NCBI GenBank assembly: GCA_910577325.1
Contig: CAJTMR010000005.1
Coordinates: 26,981-90,980 of the forward strand
DNA length: 64,000 nt
Direction of reading: 5' to 3'
Source of the DNA: an uncultured Parabacteroides sp.
GTDB lineage: Bacteria > Bacteroidota > Bacteroidia > Bacteroidales > Tannerellaceae
Part shown: piece after piece, positions 36,951 through 45,783 of the stretch
Numbering within the stretch: position 1 is the first letter of the stretch
Layout: each line of letters starts with the position of its first letter
Notes under the pieces: generated by a model
Told to the model about the DNA's origin: nothing
What the model saw: the letters and a program-made list of their open reading frames with translations, nothing else
Databases searched by the model: none
Made by a program: the position numbers and the translations under genes

Positions 36951-36985
36951 ACATTGTATATTTATTAATCATTCAGATACAGCCC

Positions 36986-37651
36986 CTACATCACCTGCCG
37001 TCCGTCAAAGAAGCGCACAGTACGGCTTGTCTGCTTGGCTTGTTCCTCGTTGTGCGTAACCATGACAATGGTGCGGCCGTCTTCCTTGTTCAGTTTGTGG
37101 AGCAGTTCCATGACTTCAGCCCCCATCTTGGAGTCCAGGTTACCGGTCGGTTCGTCGGCAAGGATGATATCCGGATTCCCGACGATGGCACGGGCGATGG
37201 CCACACGCTGGCACTGCCCACCGGAAAGCTGTGTCGGGAAATGGCGCATGCGGTGCGAGAGGCCGACCTTTTCGAGCACGGCAACAGCGGCTTCACGGCG
37301 TTCCTTGGCACTGACTTTGCGATAGAGCAGCGGAAGTTCGACGTTATCAAGTACGTTCAGCGAATTGATCAGGTGAAAAGACTGGAAGACGAAACCGAGT
37401 TTCTGGTTCCGGAAAGCGGCAAGCTGCTTATCGTTCATATCGATGGTATGGGTGCCTGCGATCTCGATCGTGCCGGAGGTCGGGGCATCCAAGAGCCCGA
37501 TGATGTTCAGCAGGGTGGATTTGCCGCAACCGGAGGGCCCCATGATACTCAGGAATTCTCCTTTATCGACAGTCAAGTTCACGTTTTCCAAAGCAACCGT
37601 CTCGATTTCTTTCGTGCGGTAGATCTTCTCAAGATTTGTAAGTGTTATCAT
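36986..37651 (-). CDS. ABC transporter ATP-binding protein (LolD/MacB-type)
   Basis: 221 aa from the ATG at 37651 (MITLTNLEKIYRTKE); a further upstream ATG adds eight unlikely residues. Walker A GPSGCGKST, Q-loop FVFQSFHLINSLNV, signature LSGGQCQRVAIARA (Cys where Gln is common), Walker B IILADEPTGNLD and His-loop MVTHNEEQA. It is the only ATPase gene among eight permease genes here, so it probably serves several permease pairs. It lies between pairs 3 and 4, 137 bp after pair 3. Confidence 0.95.
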   Translation of the reverse strand: MITLTNLEKIYRTKEIETVALENVNLTVDKGEFLSIMGPSGCGKSTLLNIIGLLDAPTSGTIEIAGTHTIDMNDKQLAAFRNQKLGFVFQSFHLINSLNVLDNVELPLLYRKVSAKERREAAVAVLEKVGLSHRMRHFPTQLSGGQCQRVAIARAIVGNPDIILADEPTGNLDSKMGAEVMELLHKLNKEDGRTIVMVTHNEEQAKQTSRTVRFFDGRQVM

Positions 37652-37707
37652 AATCGTTATTGTTTGTTGGGGCATAGACGCACAGCCATGCGCTATGCCA
37701 GTTGTTA

Positions 37708-37773
37708 TTATTTCTTTTGTTTCGCCAGGATCGCTTTCCCGATATGTCCTTTAACAATCCCGCTTGTCGTCAT
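37708..37773 (-). CDS. Possible 21-aa small ORF between permease and ATPase
   Basis: ATG at 37771-37773 to a TAA at 37708 encodes MTTSGIVKGHIGKAILAKQK plus a final Lys, a short basic peptide. It fills the otherwise unexplained 137-bp gap inside the operon. There is no family match that I know, and an ORF of this size can arise by chance. Confidence 0.2.
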   Translation of the reverse strand: MTTSGIVKGHIGKAILAKQKK

Positions 37774-37788
37774 AAATCATAAATCTTC

Positions 37789-39063
37789 TTATTCTTCATG
37801 CAACGTCTCAGCCGGTTGCAGGCGCATGGCACGACAGGCCGGGAAGCCAATGCCGATAGCGACCATGACGGCGATCAGGGCAAGCGTCACCGCCATGCCG
37901 CACAACAGGCGACCAGAAAGCGGGATCAGCATATCAGCCTGCTCCGTCACCTCCATATACATCAGGTCCGCAAAGACGACCGCGGCAGGCAGGAACGCCA
38001 CACCGAGCAAGGCAAACCCTTCGGCAAAGAGCTGGCGGAAGATGTTCCGGCGCGAAGCTCCCATCGCCATCCGAAGGCCGATCTCGGCACTGCGTTGCTG
38101 CGTGCGGAACCAGAACGTCCCGATGATGCCTAAGAAGACATTGAGCAAGAAGAAGAGGATGCCGGAGGAATAAAAACGTATATCATCCATCCAGGAGCGC
38201 AACATCTCGTTACGATAATATGACATCGGAACCACATCTTTCAAGTAGATATTGCCAAGGCGAAGTTGCTGTGCCATCTCACGGGTGAAGCCGGTGACAA
38301 AACGATCATTGTCGGCTGCTGGCTTTATACGGATGAAGAGGTTCAACCCATTCGCAAGACCGTCGCCGGAATTGGCAATCGCCTCCCGGCTTCCCACCGG
38401 TTTATAGTAAGCATAGTCATAATCCAAGAAGTCGCTGTAACGCTGTGGCTCGCAAACAGCACCAACATGATAGAAAACGCTGTCGCGATCACCTTGGTCT
38501 GTGATCTGTATTTCCTGATTCAAAGCCTTGGCGGCAGAGCCGAAAAAGGCTGTCCCGACCGTTCCCGTCACAACGACCCGGTTCTCGTCCAAAGCCTTCG
38601 TCAAGGTTTCCCATGATTGGCCGTCAGCTGTTTTCACCCGGAAGACACGAAAATAGGCTGGATCAACGTGTCGAACATATCCATGCCGCACCAACGAATC
38701 TTTTTTGAAAGTGGCAAACCGGTTACTACCCCTGTAATGGAAATGGTTGCCGGCAGTATAACAGACAGCTTCCACCTGCGGATGATGAGCCAAACGATCG
38801 TAAACAGCCAAAAAGTCGCCACCTCCCTTCCTGCTATGCACGGCGGAAGTATCATAGTCCGCACTCGAAACCGGCACGGTGGCAAGCTGCACATGGTAAA
38901 CGTTCGATATGTCGAATCCCAACGGCCGCACAAAACTCCTGTACTGGACATAGAGAGCATCTGATGCATACCAAAGAAATACCGAAACGACGACAAGCTC
39001 CAAAAAGATGAGTACATTGCTTTTGCGCTCATTCCAAAGTTGTATGAAGATCATTCGTAACAT
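37789..39063 (-). CDS. FtsX/MacB-type ABC permease, B-type (pair 3)
   Basis: 424 aa (a second ATG three codons in is also possible). N-terminus IQLWNERKSNVLIFLELVVV, then VRPLGFDISNVYHVQL, the periplasmic domain, and C-terminal helices with EIGLRMAMGASRRNIFRQLF. It ends RLQPAETLHEE. Only 6 bp separate it from its A-type partner. Confidence 0.88.
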   Translation of the reverse strand: MLRMIFIQLWNERKSNVLIFLELVVVSVFLWYASDALYVQYRSFVRPLGFDISNVYHVQLATVPVSSADYDTSAVHSRKGGGDFLAVYDRLAHHPQVEAVCYTAGNHFHYRGSNRFATFKKDSLVRHGYVRHVDPAYFRVFRVKTADGQSWETLTKALDENRVVVTGTVGTAFFGSAAKALNQEIQITDQGDRDSVFYHVGAVCEPQRYSDFLDYDYAYYKPVGSREAIANSGDGLANGLNLFIRIKPAADNDRFVTGFTREMAQQLRLGNIYLKDVVPMSYYRNEMLRSWMDDIRFYSSGILFFLLNVFLGIIGTFWFRTQQRSAEIGLRMAMGASRRNIFRQLFAEGFALLGVAFLPAAVVFADLMYMEVTEQADMLIPLSGRLLCGMAVTLALIAVMVAIGIGFPACRAMRLQPAETLHEE

Positions 39064-39069
39064 AAGCCA

Positions 39070-40338
39070 TCAACTGTTTATAGAGTCCGTAATATTCACC
39101 CTCGACACCCGCCATGCCGGAATACCCGCCGACATCAGGTTCATCACCAGGCAAAAGAAAAAAGCCGCCAAAAATACATAACCGTTGAACATGCCGGCAG
39201 AAAGCCCCGCCTCTCCCAACGAGGTTGTCAACAGCCAGTCGCGCAACAGCCACAAGGAAAAGAAAGAGAGGACAAGGCCGAGCAAGCCTCCCGCCAAAGT
39301 AAGCGCCAGATTCTCAAAAAGGACCTGTGAAACGATGTCCCGCTTTGTGGCTCCAAAGGCACGGCGCACACCCAATTCTGCCACCCGTTTGCGCATGCGC
39401 GAAAAGGTGATGCTCGAAAGGTTGAGCGCAGGGACGAGCAGGAGAATAAAGAAGACAACTCCGTAGCTAAGATAAACCCGCGACACATCCTGCGGTTTTT
39501 CGTTTCCGCCGTACAGCCATTCTTCAACCTGCGTAGTAGGCATGTGAAGCATGTCAGCCTTGCAATCGGAAAGGGTCGAGTTGAAGCTGACGAGGCGCGC
39601 CTCCGCTTCACGGCGCAAATCATCACGTTTTTTCCCCTCTTTCAACAGGGCGTAACACTGAAAGTTCCCATTGATCCCTTCGCACCAGCCTTGCCGGTAA
39701 CCGGGGTCGGTCGTGTACGGCAGCCAAACATCCGCCCATGCCTTACTGGCGAAGCGGGAAACGTCTTTGACTACACCACAGATACGAAAGACTGTAAAGT
39801 TGAGTTTCATCTCTTTCCCTGTCACTTGCACGGTCCCGAACAGCGTACGTGCCACGCTTTCGCTCACCACTGCTTCACGGATGCCACTCATAAAGGCTGC
39901 TGGTGTAAAGGGGGCGCCATCAAGAAAGTCAAACTTGAAAAGTTGCCAAAAGGCGGTGTCGGTCAAGATCACCTGGCTGTTATAACTCCGCAGCCCGTCC
40001 ATAGTGGAGGCGGGCAACTTGTCCCACCGTTGCCGGAGAACGCCGGTCACTACCTCGGCAGACTGCAAGGGATAATAGCAAGTTTCCAAAAGAGGGAAAC
40101 CGATGCCACTGTACGACATACGTCGCCCGTCTTCTTTCCCCAACGACATAATATTGGTGAAATAACAGGTACGCTCCCGGTTTACTTCCGGCTTGAACCC
40201 TGCCGTATTCACGACATACAGGATCACGATCACCATGATCATGCAGATAGCCAAAGCTGTTCCGAGGATAGATATCACGCTCAGCAGCTTGTTCTCCGTC
40301 AGAAGCCGGAGGGCTTGTTTAAAGTATTGCTTTATCAT
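39070..40338 (-). CDS. FtsX/MacB-type ABC permease, A-type (pair 3)
   Basis: 422 aa from the ATG at 40338 (MIKQYFKQALRLLTENKLLS). The longer frame to 40398 would include the sigma-54 promoter and has no homology to the other A-type starts, so it is rejected. N-terminal helix, periplasmic domain, then ELGVRRAFGATKRDIVSQVL and two more helices. It is the first gene behind sigma-54 promoter 2, which should also serve pair 3, the ATPase and pair 4. Confidence 0.88.
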   Translation of the reverse strand: MIKQYFKQALRLLTENKLLSVISILGTALAICMIMVIVILYVVNTAGFKPEVNRERTCYFTNIMSLGKEDGRRMSYSGIGFPLLETCYYPLQSAEVVTGVLRQRWDKLPASTMDGLRSYNSQVILTDTAFWQLFKFDFLDGAPFTPAAFMSGIREAVVSESVARTLFGTVQVTGKEMKLNFTVFRICGVVKDVSRFASKAWADVWLPYTTDPGYRQGWCEGINGNFQCYALLKEGKKRDDLRREAEARLVSFNSTLSDCKADMLHMPTTQVEEWLYGGNEKPQDVSRVYLSYGVVFFILLLVPALNLSSITFSRMRKRVAELGVRRAFGATKRDIVSQVLFENLALTLAGGLLGLVLSFFSLWLLRDWLLTTSLGEAGLSAGMFNGYVFLAAFFFCLVMNLMSAGIPAWRVSRVNITDSINS

Positions 40339-40369
40339 TTTAACAGTATTATTGTTTGCCCTTTCCATA

Positions 40370-40385
40370 AGCAAATTGCGTGCCA
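40370..40385 (-). promoter_or_regulatory. Sigma-54 promoter (-24/-12) of the permease/ATPase operon
   Basis: Minus strand TGGCACGCAATTTGCT is a textbook match to TGGCAC-N5-TTGCW. It lies 32 bp before the start codon of the A-type permease of pair 3. Confidence 0.88.
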
Positions 40386-40425
40386 AAAAGCTAAACACTT
40401 GATTTGATGCAAGATGTATAGAAAA

Positions 40426-40470
40426 CCGAATGTCCGATAATGAACAGTGGATTCATTATCGGACATTCGG
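40426..40470. promoter_or_regulatory. Paired activator sites forming a perfect 19-bp palindrome, possibly also a terminator
   Basis: The near site TGTCCGATAATGAACA (40431-40446) and its inverted partner (40450-40465, ending CGGACA) start 19 bp apart, 45 bp upstream of the -24 box. The surrounding arms 40426-40444 and 40452-40470 are perfectly complementary with a 7-nt spacer. On the minus strand the hairpin is followed by TTTTCT, so it could also end the transcript coming from the adaptor/permease operon. Confidence 0.75.
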
Positions 40471-40494
40471 AAAGGAACAACTATGGAATGGAGA

Positions 40495-40607
40495 TCAGCG
40501 TGTCGTATAGGTAATCACCCGTGCGCCATGACTCTTACCTTTACCTTTGGAACTGATAGACAAACGAACTTTGTGCAGTCCATTACCGAGGTCGACACCA
40601 ATGAATG
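40495..40607 (-). pseudogene. C-terminal relic of a RelE/HigB-like toxin
   Basis: The minus-strand frame ending at TGA (40495-40497) encodes VDLGNGLHKVRL, SISSKGKGKSHGARVITY and TTR. This is strongly like the conserved C-terminal half of RelE/HigB-type RNase toxins of Bacteroidales. There is no start codon, and stop codons interrupt the frame directly upstream, so only about 35 codons survive. No antitoxin is present. It lies between two operons of the exporter cluster, just past the stop of a permease gene. Confidence 0.5.
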
Positions 40608-40626
40608 AAAAGATTCATAAACCTTT

Positions 40627-41898
40627 TCATTCATAATGCAACGCCTCCGCCGGAGCCATCCGGACGGCTTTGCGGACAGGGAACCAGATGCCGATGCAGA
40701 TCATGGCGGCCATCATCAGGTAGGTAACGCCGAAGGTCACACCGAAGCGCACGAAGGTGAGCGGCTGCCGATAGGTATCGAGCTTGTCCACAAACACCAT
40801 GTTGAAGGCGAAGAGGACGACGAACGGCAACGTCAATGCCAGCAGGCAAAGGCCCTCGGTGTACAGATAACGTTCCAGCGTGATCCGGCGGGCGCCCAAG
40901 GCCATGCGGAGGCCGACCTCGCCCTTGCGGTTCTGCATGCGGAGCCAGAAAGTGCCGATGATGCCGAAAAAGACGTTCACCAGCATGAAAACCATCAGGG
41001 ACATCTTGTTGTTCGCCTCCCGGTCATAGAAACTCATTTGACGGTCGCGGAAAGAAGAGATCGGAGAAATGCCGTACACATACAAGTTGTTTACCGTCAG
41101 CCGCTCTCCCATCCCATCTAAGAAACGGTTCATATCGTCCTGCGTATAAGCGCGCTTCATACGGACGCAGAACTCGGCGCTTCCGGCTCCGAAACTGCTG
41201 ACGATCGAGTTGTACAACTCTCCTTCGAGGCATTGGAAATAACTGGCTTCCGGACGTAAATATTCATTCGTACGGATGGAGGCCGAAACAGCCACGATCT
41301 CGGAGGTAAAATCATTTCCGCTATGATAGACGCGCCGGCCCACTACATTCGGAGCACCATGATAGAAACCTTCCGCCATCTCAGGAGTGATAACGATCGC
41401 ATTGTGTTTCCCGGCCACCTTGTCGTACACCGGCTCTCCGTCTGCCGTCCGGATACGGAAAAGGCGAAAGTATTCGGGGGTGACGTTACGAATCTGGAAC
41501 GTCTCCATAGTCTTGGCATAAACGGTATCACCGTCCACCGGCTTGACACTGCGCCAGGAGTTGCCGTTCGAATAGGGACAGGAATAGAAGGTGACACAGA
41601 CATCCTCGACTTCAGGGTTCTGGCGTATCTGGGTCACCAACTGCGTGAGGTCTTCCGGATCGGACGAGTGGTAAAGGGAATCGGGAACATAGCCCGGAGC
41701 TTTCGCATTCAGTTTGCCTAACTTGAAACGCCAGACGTTCTCGATATCGAATCCCAACGGAGCATGGTATGTCCGGTTATCCACCCAGAACGCATCCGTC
41801 ATCGCCCAGAACACACCAGCGACAATCAGTAATTCCGCAAATATCCAGCCGTTACTGCGACGCTGGTTCCACATTATTTTCAGGATATGTTTGATCAT
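40627..41898 (-). CDS. FtsX/MacB-type ABC permease, B-type (pair 2)
   Basis: 423 aa. Starts MIKHILKIMWNQRRSNGWIF, then HAPLGFDIENVWRFKLG, the periplasmic domain, and C-terminal helices with EVGLRMALGARRITLERYLY. It ends RMAPAEALHYE. It lies 35 bp after its A-type partner and is the last gene of the adaptor operon. Confidence 0.88.
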   Translation of the reverse strand: MIKHILKIMWNQRRSNGWIFAELLIVAGVFWAMTDAFWVDNRTYHAPLGFDIENVWRFKLGKLNAKAPGYVPDSLYHSSDPEDLTQLVTQIRQNPEVEDVCVTFYSCPYSNGNSWRSVKPVDGDTVYAKTMETFQIRNVTPEYFRLFRIRTADGEPVYDKVAGKHNAIVITPEMAEGFYHGAPNVVGRRVYHSGNDFTSEIVAVSASIRTNEYLRPEASYFQCLEGELYNSIVSSFGAGSAEFCVRMKRAYTQDDMNRFLDGMGERLTVNNLYVYGISPISSFRDRQMSFYDREANNKMSLMVFMLVNVFFGIIGTFWLRMQNRKGEVGLRMALGARRITLERYLYTEGLCLLALTLPFVVLFAFNMVFVDKLDTYRQPLTFVRFGVTFGVTYLMMAAMICIGIWFPVRKAVRMAPAEALHYE

Positions 41899-41933
41899 TA
41901 TATTCAGTTTATCTATTGTTAATATGTTATCGG

Positions 41934-43196
41934 CTAATTCTCTTTCAACGCATCCACAATCTGTTCCCTGGCGATGCGGATAGCGGGCAGGCAGGCGCTC
42001 AGCAAGTTCAGCAACAGGGTGAAGAAGAGGGCAGCCGCAAACAACACGGGTTTGAACAGCATCTCAAATGTGAGCACCGTCTCTTTGGACAGGAGGAACG
42101 ATTTACAGAGTTGAAGCAGCACGACAGAGAGGATGATCCCGATAATCCCTCCTATCAGCGTCGTGATCAGGTTCTCGCACAAGACTTGCGTCAGGAGGCG
42201 CCCTTTCGTTGCACCGAACGCTTTGCGAAGTCCCATCTCAGAGCGGCGTTTCTGGACGGACGATTGCACAATGCCCGTCAGGTTCAATGTCGGAACCAGC
42301 AGCAGGAAAAGCAGCAAGGGAACCTTGTCAACCAGATAATCCTTCCAACTTACCAGTATGCCTCCGTTCATATCGTTCGCCCCTAACGCGATGTCCATCC
42401 GGGAAAACACATAATTGATGCTCAGCACAAACTCCCGCCCGGCTGCGTTATAGCGCGACACCGCCTGACGGATCTCCGTACGGATCGCCTCGAAATCGCC
42501 GGACGTACGTGCCAGAATCACCGCAGTGAAGTTTCCGCAAACGCCGCCGCACGACTTCATATCCACATAATTGATATTACTGGTATAGGGGACCCAGACA
42601 TCGGAATAAGAACTCCCGGCAGCCCGCGTCGGTTCTTTCACCACTCCGGTAACCGTATAGGCCACATAGCCCATCAGGATCTCTTTTCCTACCGGTTCTT
42701 CCGAGCCGAAGAGTTTGCGTGCCAACCGATCCGTGATCACTGCACGAGGCAAGCCGGAGCTGAAATCGGCCTCCGTAAAAGGTGTCCCGGAAAGGAAATG
42801 GAAATCGAATACTTTCCAAAAGCCGGGATCGGTATAACGGACCATATATTCTTCGAACAGCCGGCGGTTCGGCAGGGAAACGATCGTATTGCCTACGGCT
42901 ATAGCCGTCACCGCTTCAGGGGTCTGAAGGCCGTACAGGCATTCCTTCACCACCCCGTCCGACATGGCTGTCGAGTTGCGGTTTTTATCGTCCCGTGAAT
43001 CCGCCTGTATTCCTAAGATATAAAGCATCCTGTCCCGGTTCGACTCCGGTGCGAAACTGACCAGCCGGATTTGGAACTGTAGCACCACTACCAGTATCAT
43101 CGCTATGGAAAGAGCTGTTCCAAGAATGGAGATCGTACTGGCAAGACGATTCTCCTTCAACATCTGGACGGCTTGTTTAAAGTATTGTTTGAACAT
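41934..43196 (-). CDS. FtsX/MacB-type ABC permease, A-type (pair 2)
   Basis: 420 aa from the ATG at 43196 (MFKQYFKQAVQMLKENRLAS). The frame is open to 43250, but that extension reads into the upstream gene and lacks the family start. N-terminal helix, periplasmic domain with a CGGVCGNFTAVILA segment also seen in pair 4, then EMGLRKAFGATKGRLLTQVL. Gap of 13 bp to the upstream B-type gene. Confidence 0.88.
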   Translation of the reverse strand: MFKQYFKQAVQMLKENRLASTISILGTALSIAMILVVVLQFQIRLVSFAPESNRDRMLYILGIQADSRDDKNRNSTAMSDGVVKECLYGLQTPEAVTAIAVGNTIVSLPNRRLFEEYMVRYTDPGFWKVFDFHFLSGTPFTEADFSSGLPRAVITDRLARKLFGSEEPVGKEILMGYVAYTVTGVVKEPTRAAGSSYSDVWVPYTSNINYVDMKSCGGVCGNFTAVILARTSGDFEAIRTEIRQAVSRYNAAGREFVLSINYVFSRMDIALGANDMNGGILVSWKDYLVDKVPLLLFLLLVPTLNLTGIVQSSVQKRRSEMGLRKAFGATKGRLLTQVLCENLITTLIGGIIGIILSVVLLQLCKSFLLSKETVLTFEMLFKPVLFAAALFFTLLLNLLSACLPAIRIAREQIVDALKEN

Positions 43197-43209
43197 ATTC
43201 GTTATTGTT

Positions 43210-44478
43210 TTATTCGTAATGTAATGACTCTGCCGGGTCCATCTTCGCAATCTTCCGTGCCGGGAACCAGATGCCGACCCAGATCATGCCGCCAAGCAGC
43301 AGGAACGCACTGCCGAAAGTGATTAAGAAACGCCACCAGGTATAAGCCATTTTTACCGTGTCGGGCAGATCAAAATAAAGCGTATTGGCAATAAAGATAA
43401 GCACGAACGGAATCGTAAAAACGAGCAGCGAAAGCCCCTCCACGTCGAGATACCGCTTCAACGTGCCTCGCGAAGCTCCTAATGCCGACCGTAGCCCGAT
43501 CTCTCCCCGGCGATATTGCGTGCGGAGCCAGAAAGTACCGACAATACCGAAGAAGACATTCACCAACATGAAACCTACTAAAGCGATCTTCCTCTTCAGG
43601 TTGTCCATCCGGCCTTTCAAGATGACAAGACGTTGCTCTTCCAACGGGATCACGCAGGATACATACAAGTTGTTCACCTCCAACTGCTCTCCCATCTTAT
43701 CCAGGAAGGCCTCCATATCTTCCGCCTTGAAACCGTCTTTCATGCGGACCAAGCAATCCACATTCTCAGCCTTTACCCAAGAGGTCATTTCAACCACTTC
43801 TTCGTCCGTACGCATCAATTGATATAAACAAGGGGTGCTCACACTGAACTCATTCTGCCGGACAGGAGAAGTAACAGCGGCAACCGTCATGGATTCCGTC
43901 TCCTCGGCAGACCATTTGACCTGCTGCCCTATACCCGATTTTCCCTCGAAGAACTTATCCTCCAAATCGGCCGTTATCACCAAACCGCCGATATTATTCT
44001 CCACTATCGGACGCAATAGACGGCCTTCACGATCTTTGACACGCAACACGTCAAAATAGGAAAGCGTCGTACGGAAACACTGGAAATAATCGGCTTTCAT
44101 GCTGGTATCGGCATCCGCCCTCACTAACGTAGTCCAGCTATTGGACCAGGTGTACGGGCAAGAAGCGTATGCGATGCAAACTTCGTCTACTTCCGGAGCC
44201 CGGCGGATGTTTCCTGTCAGACGTACCAGATCTTCCCCCACGGATGTCTCCAACAGCGAATCAGGCTTGTATCCGGATATGCCTTCCGTCTTTTTCCCGA
44301 TATTCACCATGTAGACGTTCGTGATGTCGAACCCAAGCGGACGCTGGTAGGTACACAAGTTGACCAACATCGAATCCATCATAACCCAAAGTACACCAAA
44401 CACCAACAGTAGTTCCAAGAATATCCAACTGTTACCGCTCCGTTGGTTCCAAATCATTGTCCATATATGCTTGATCAT
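43210..44478 (-). CDS. FtsX/MacB-type ABC permease, B-type (pair 1)
   Basis: 422 aa. Starts MIKHIWTMIWNQRSGNSWIF, then QRPLGFDITNVYMVNIG, the periplasmic domain, and EIGLRSALGASRGTLKRYLD before the last helices. It ends KMDPAESLHYE. It is closest to the B-type member of pair 2, so pairs 1 and 2 look like the most recent duplication. Confidence 0.88.
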   Translation of the reverse strand: MIKHIWTMIWNQRSGNSWIFLELLLVFGVLWVMMDSMLVNLCTYQRPLGFDITNVYMVNIGKKTEGISGYKPDSLLETSVGEDLVRLTGNIRRAPEVDEVCIAYASCPYTWSNSWTTLVRADADTSMKADYFQCFRTTLSYFDVLRVKDREGRLLRPIVENNIGGLVITADLEDKFFEGKSGIGQQVKWSAEETESMTVAAVTSPVRQNEFSVSTPCLYQLMRTDEEVVEMTSWVKAENVDCLVRMKDGFKAEDMEAFLDKMGEQLEVNNLYVSCVIPLEEQRLVILKGRMDNLKRKIALVGFMLVNVFFGIVGTFWLRTQYRRGEIGLRSALGASRGTLKRYLDVEGLSLLVFTIPFVLIFIANTLYFDLPDTVKMAYTWWRFLITFGSAFLLLGGMIWVGIWFPARKIAKMDPAESLHYE

Positions 44479-44497
44479 TTCTATATCCTTCCTTTAC

Positions 44498-45766
44498 TTA
44501 TAAGAACTCTTCACCATCTCTCAAAGAAGCCACGATCTTTTGGCAAGCTATCCGCGCTGCCGGTATGCCGGCCGAAAGCAGATTCAATAACAGGCAAAAC
44601 AATAGGGCCGCCCCAAATGCCATCGGCTGGAAAAGCATATCGCCGCTTAACGCCGTATCCGCACTCTTCAACAAGAAATCCTTGCATACCGGAAGGAACA
44701 GCAGTGAAAGGATCAATCCCAACGCTCCTCCGATCAACGTCATCAACCCGTTTTCATACAATACCTGGCGGATCAATACTCCACAGGTCGCCCCAAAGGC
44801 TTTCCGGACCCCCATCTCCACCCGCCGCTTCTGTACGGCAGACTGTGTCACGCCCAAGAGGTTCAAAGCGGGGACAAACAGCAGGAAGAGCAGCAACGAT
44901 CCGGTTTCCAGCAGATAGTCCTTTAACGACACATGCACCTGCCCTTGGGAACCGATCGCCACCTCCAAACGGGTGATAGGATTCCCCATGAAATTGATCT
45001 TACAGTCTTTCTTCATCCCGTTATAACGTTCGATCTGACGGTCCAGCTCCTGCCGGATGGCATCGAAATCCCCTTTCCGCTTCGCCAAAATGCAAACAGA
45101 GAAGGAGCCGGCCATATTCTCTTTTGTCGTATTGGCCAGCAGGATACGGTCGGTCGTATAAGGAACCCAAACAGAAGCGAAAGCCGTGTCGGCTGCGCGG
45201 CTGGCGTCTTCCACCACGCCGCAAATCGTATAAACGGCCTGGTCGATAATCACGTCCTTCCCCACCACATCCGTGAAGCCATAGAGCTTGCGCGCCACGC
45301 TTTCCGAAACGACGGCTACCGGAATGGCGGCATCGAAATCGGCCTGTGTGAAAGGTTTCCCGGCTACGAACCGGAAAGAAAAGACCCGCCAGAAGCCGGG
45401 GTCGGTGTATTTGATCTCATATCCTTTATACATACGCTTTCCCGGAATGGAAAGCGGTTTCAAACTCAGAGCATAGCCCGATACGGCTTCCGGAAGTTCC
45501 AACGAATAGAAACACTCCTTAACCGCTTCGGCCGACATAGCCCCTCTGTTCCAGCCATCGGAGGACCGTACTTCCGTGCCGTTTTCCACATACATCATCC
45601 GGTCGCGGTCGTTCTCCGGATAATAGTTGGCGAACTGGATCTGGAACACCAGCACCACAATCATAATCATAGCAATCGATATTGCCGTACCCGCTATGGA
45701 GATAATGCTGATAAGACGATTCTCTTTCAGCATATAGAAAGCCTGTTTCAAATATTGTTTTATCAT
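44498..45766 (-). CDS. FtsX/MacB-type ABC permease, A-type (pair 1)
   Basis: 422 aa. Starts MIKQYLKQAFYMLKENRLIS, one helix, periplasmic domain with MAGSFSVCILAKRKGDFDAI, then EMGVRKAFGATCGVLIRQVL and two helices. It lies 17 bp after the adaptor gene and 19 bp before its B-type partner, so it is clearly within the adaptor operon. Confidence 0.88.
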   Translation of the reverse strand: MIKQYLKQAFYMLKENRLISIISIAGTAISIAMIMIVVLVFQIQFANYYPENDRDRMMYVENGTEVRSSDGWNRGAMSAEAVKECFYSLELPEAVSGYALSLKPLSIPGKRMYKGYEIKYTDPGFWRVFSFRFVAGKPFTQADFDAAIPVAVVSESVARKLYGFTDVVGKDVIIDQAVYTICGVVEDASRAADTAFASVWVPYTTDRILLANTTKENMAGSFSVCILAKRKGDFDAIRQELDRQIERYNGMKKDCKINFMGNPITRLEVAIGSQGQVHVSLKDYLLETGSLLLFLLFVPALNLLGVTQSAVQKRRVEMGVRKAFGATCGVLIRQVLYENGLMTLIGGALGLILSLLFLPVCKDFLLKSADTALSGDMLFQPMAFGAALLFCLLLNLLSAGIPAARIACQKIVASLRDGEEFL

Positions 45767-45783
45767 ACAGCAGATTATCTTAC

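Noticed and set aside
37676..37705. Fourth sigma-54 promoter before the ATPase gene
   Set aside because: A TGGCAT occurs on the minus strand, but the -12 element is wrong and no activator-site pair lies upstream.
37040..38173. 377-aa plus-strand open frame across the ATPase and permease genes
   Set aside because: It spans two convincing minus-strand genes and the gap between them, with no family features.
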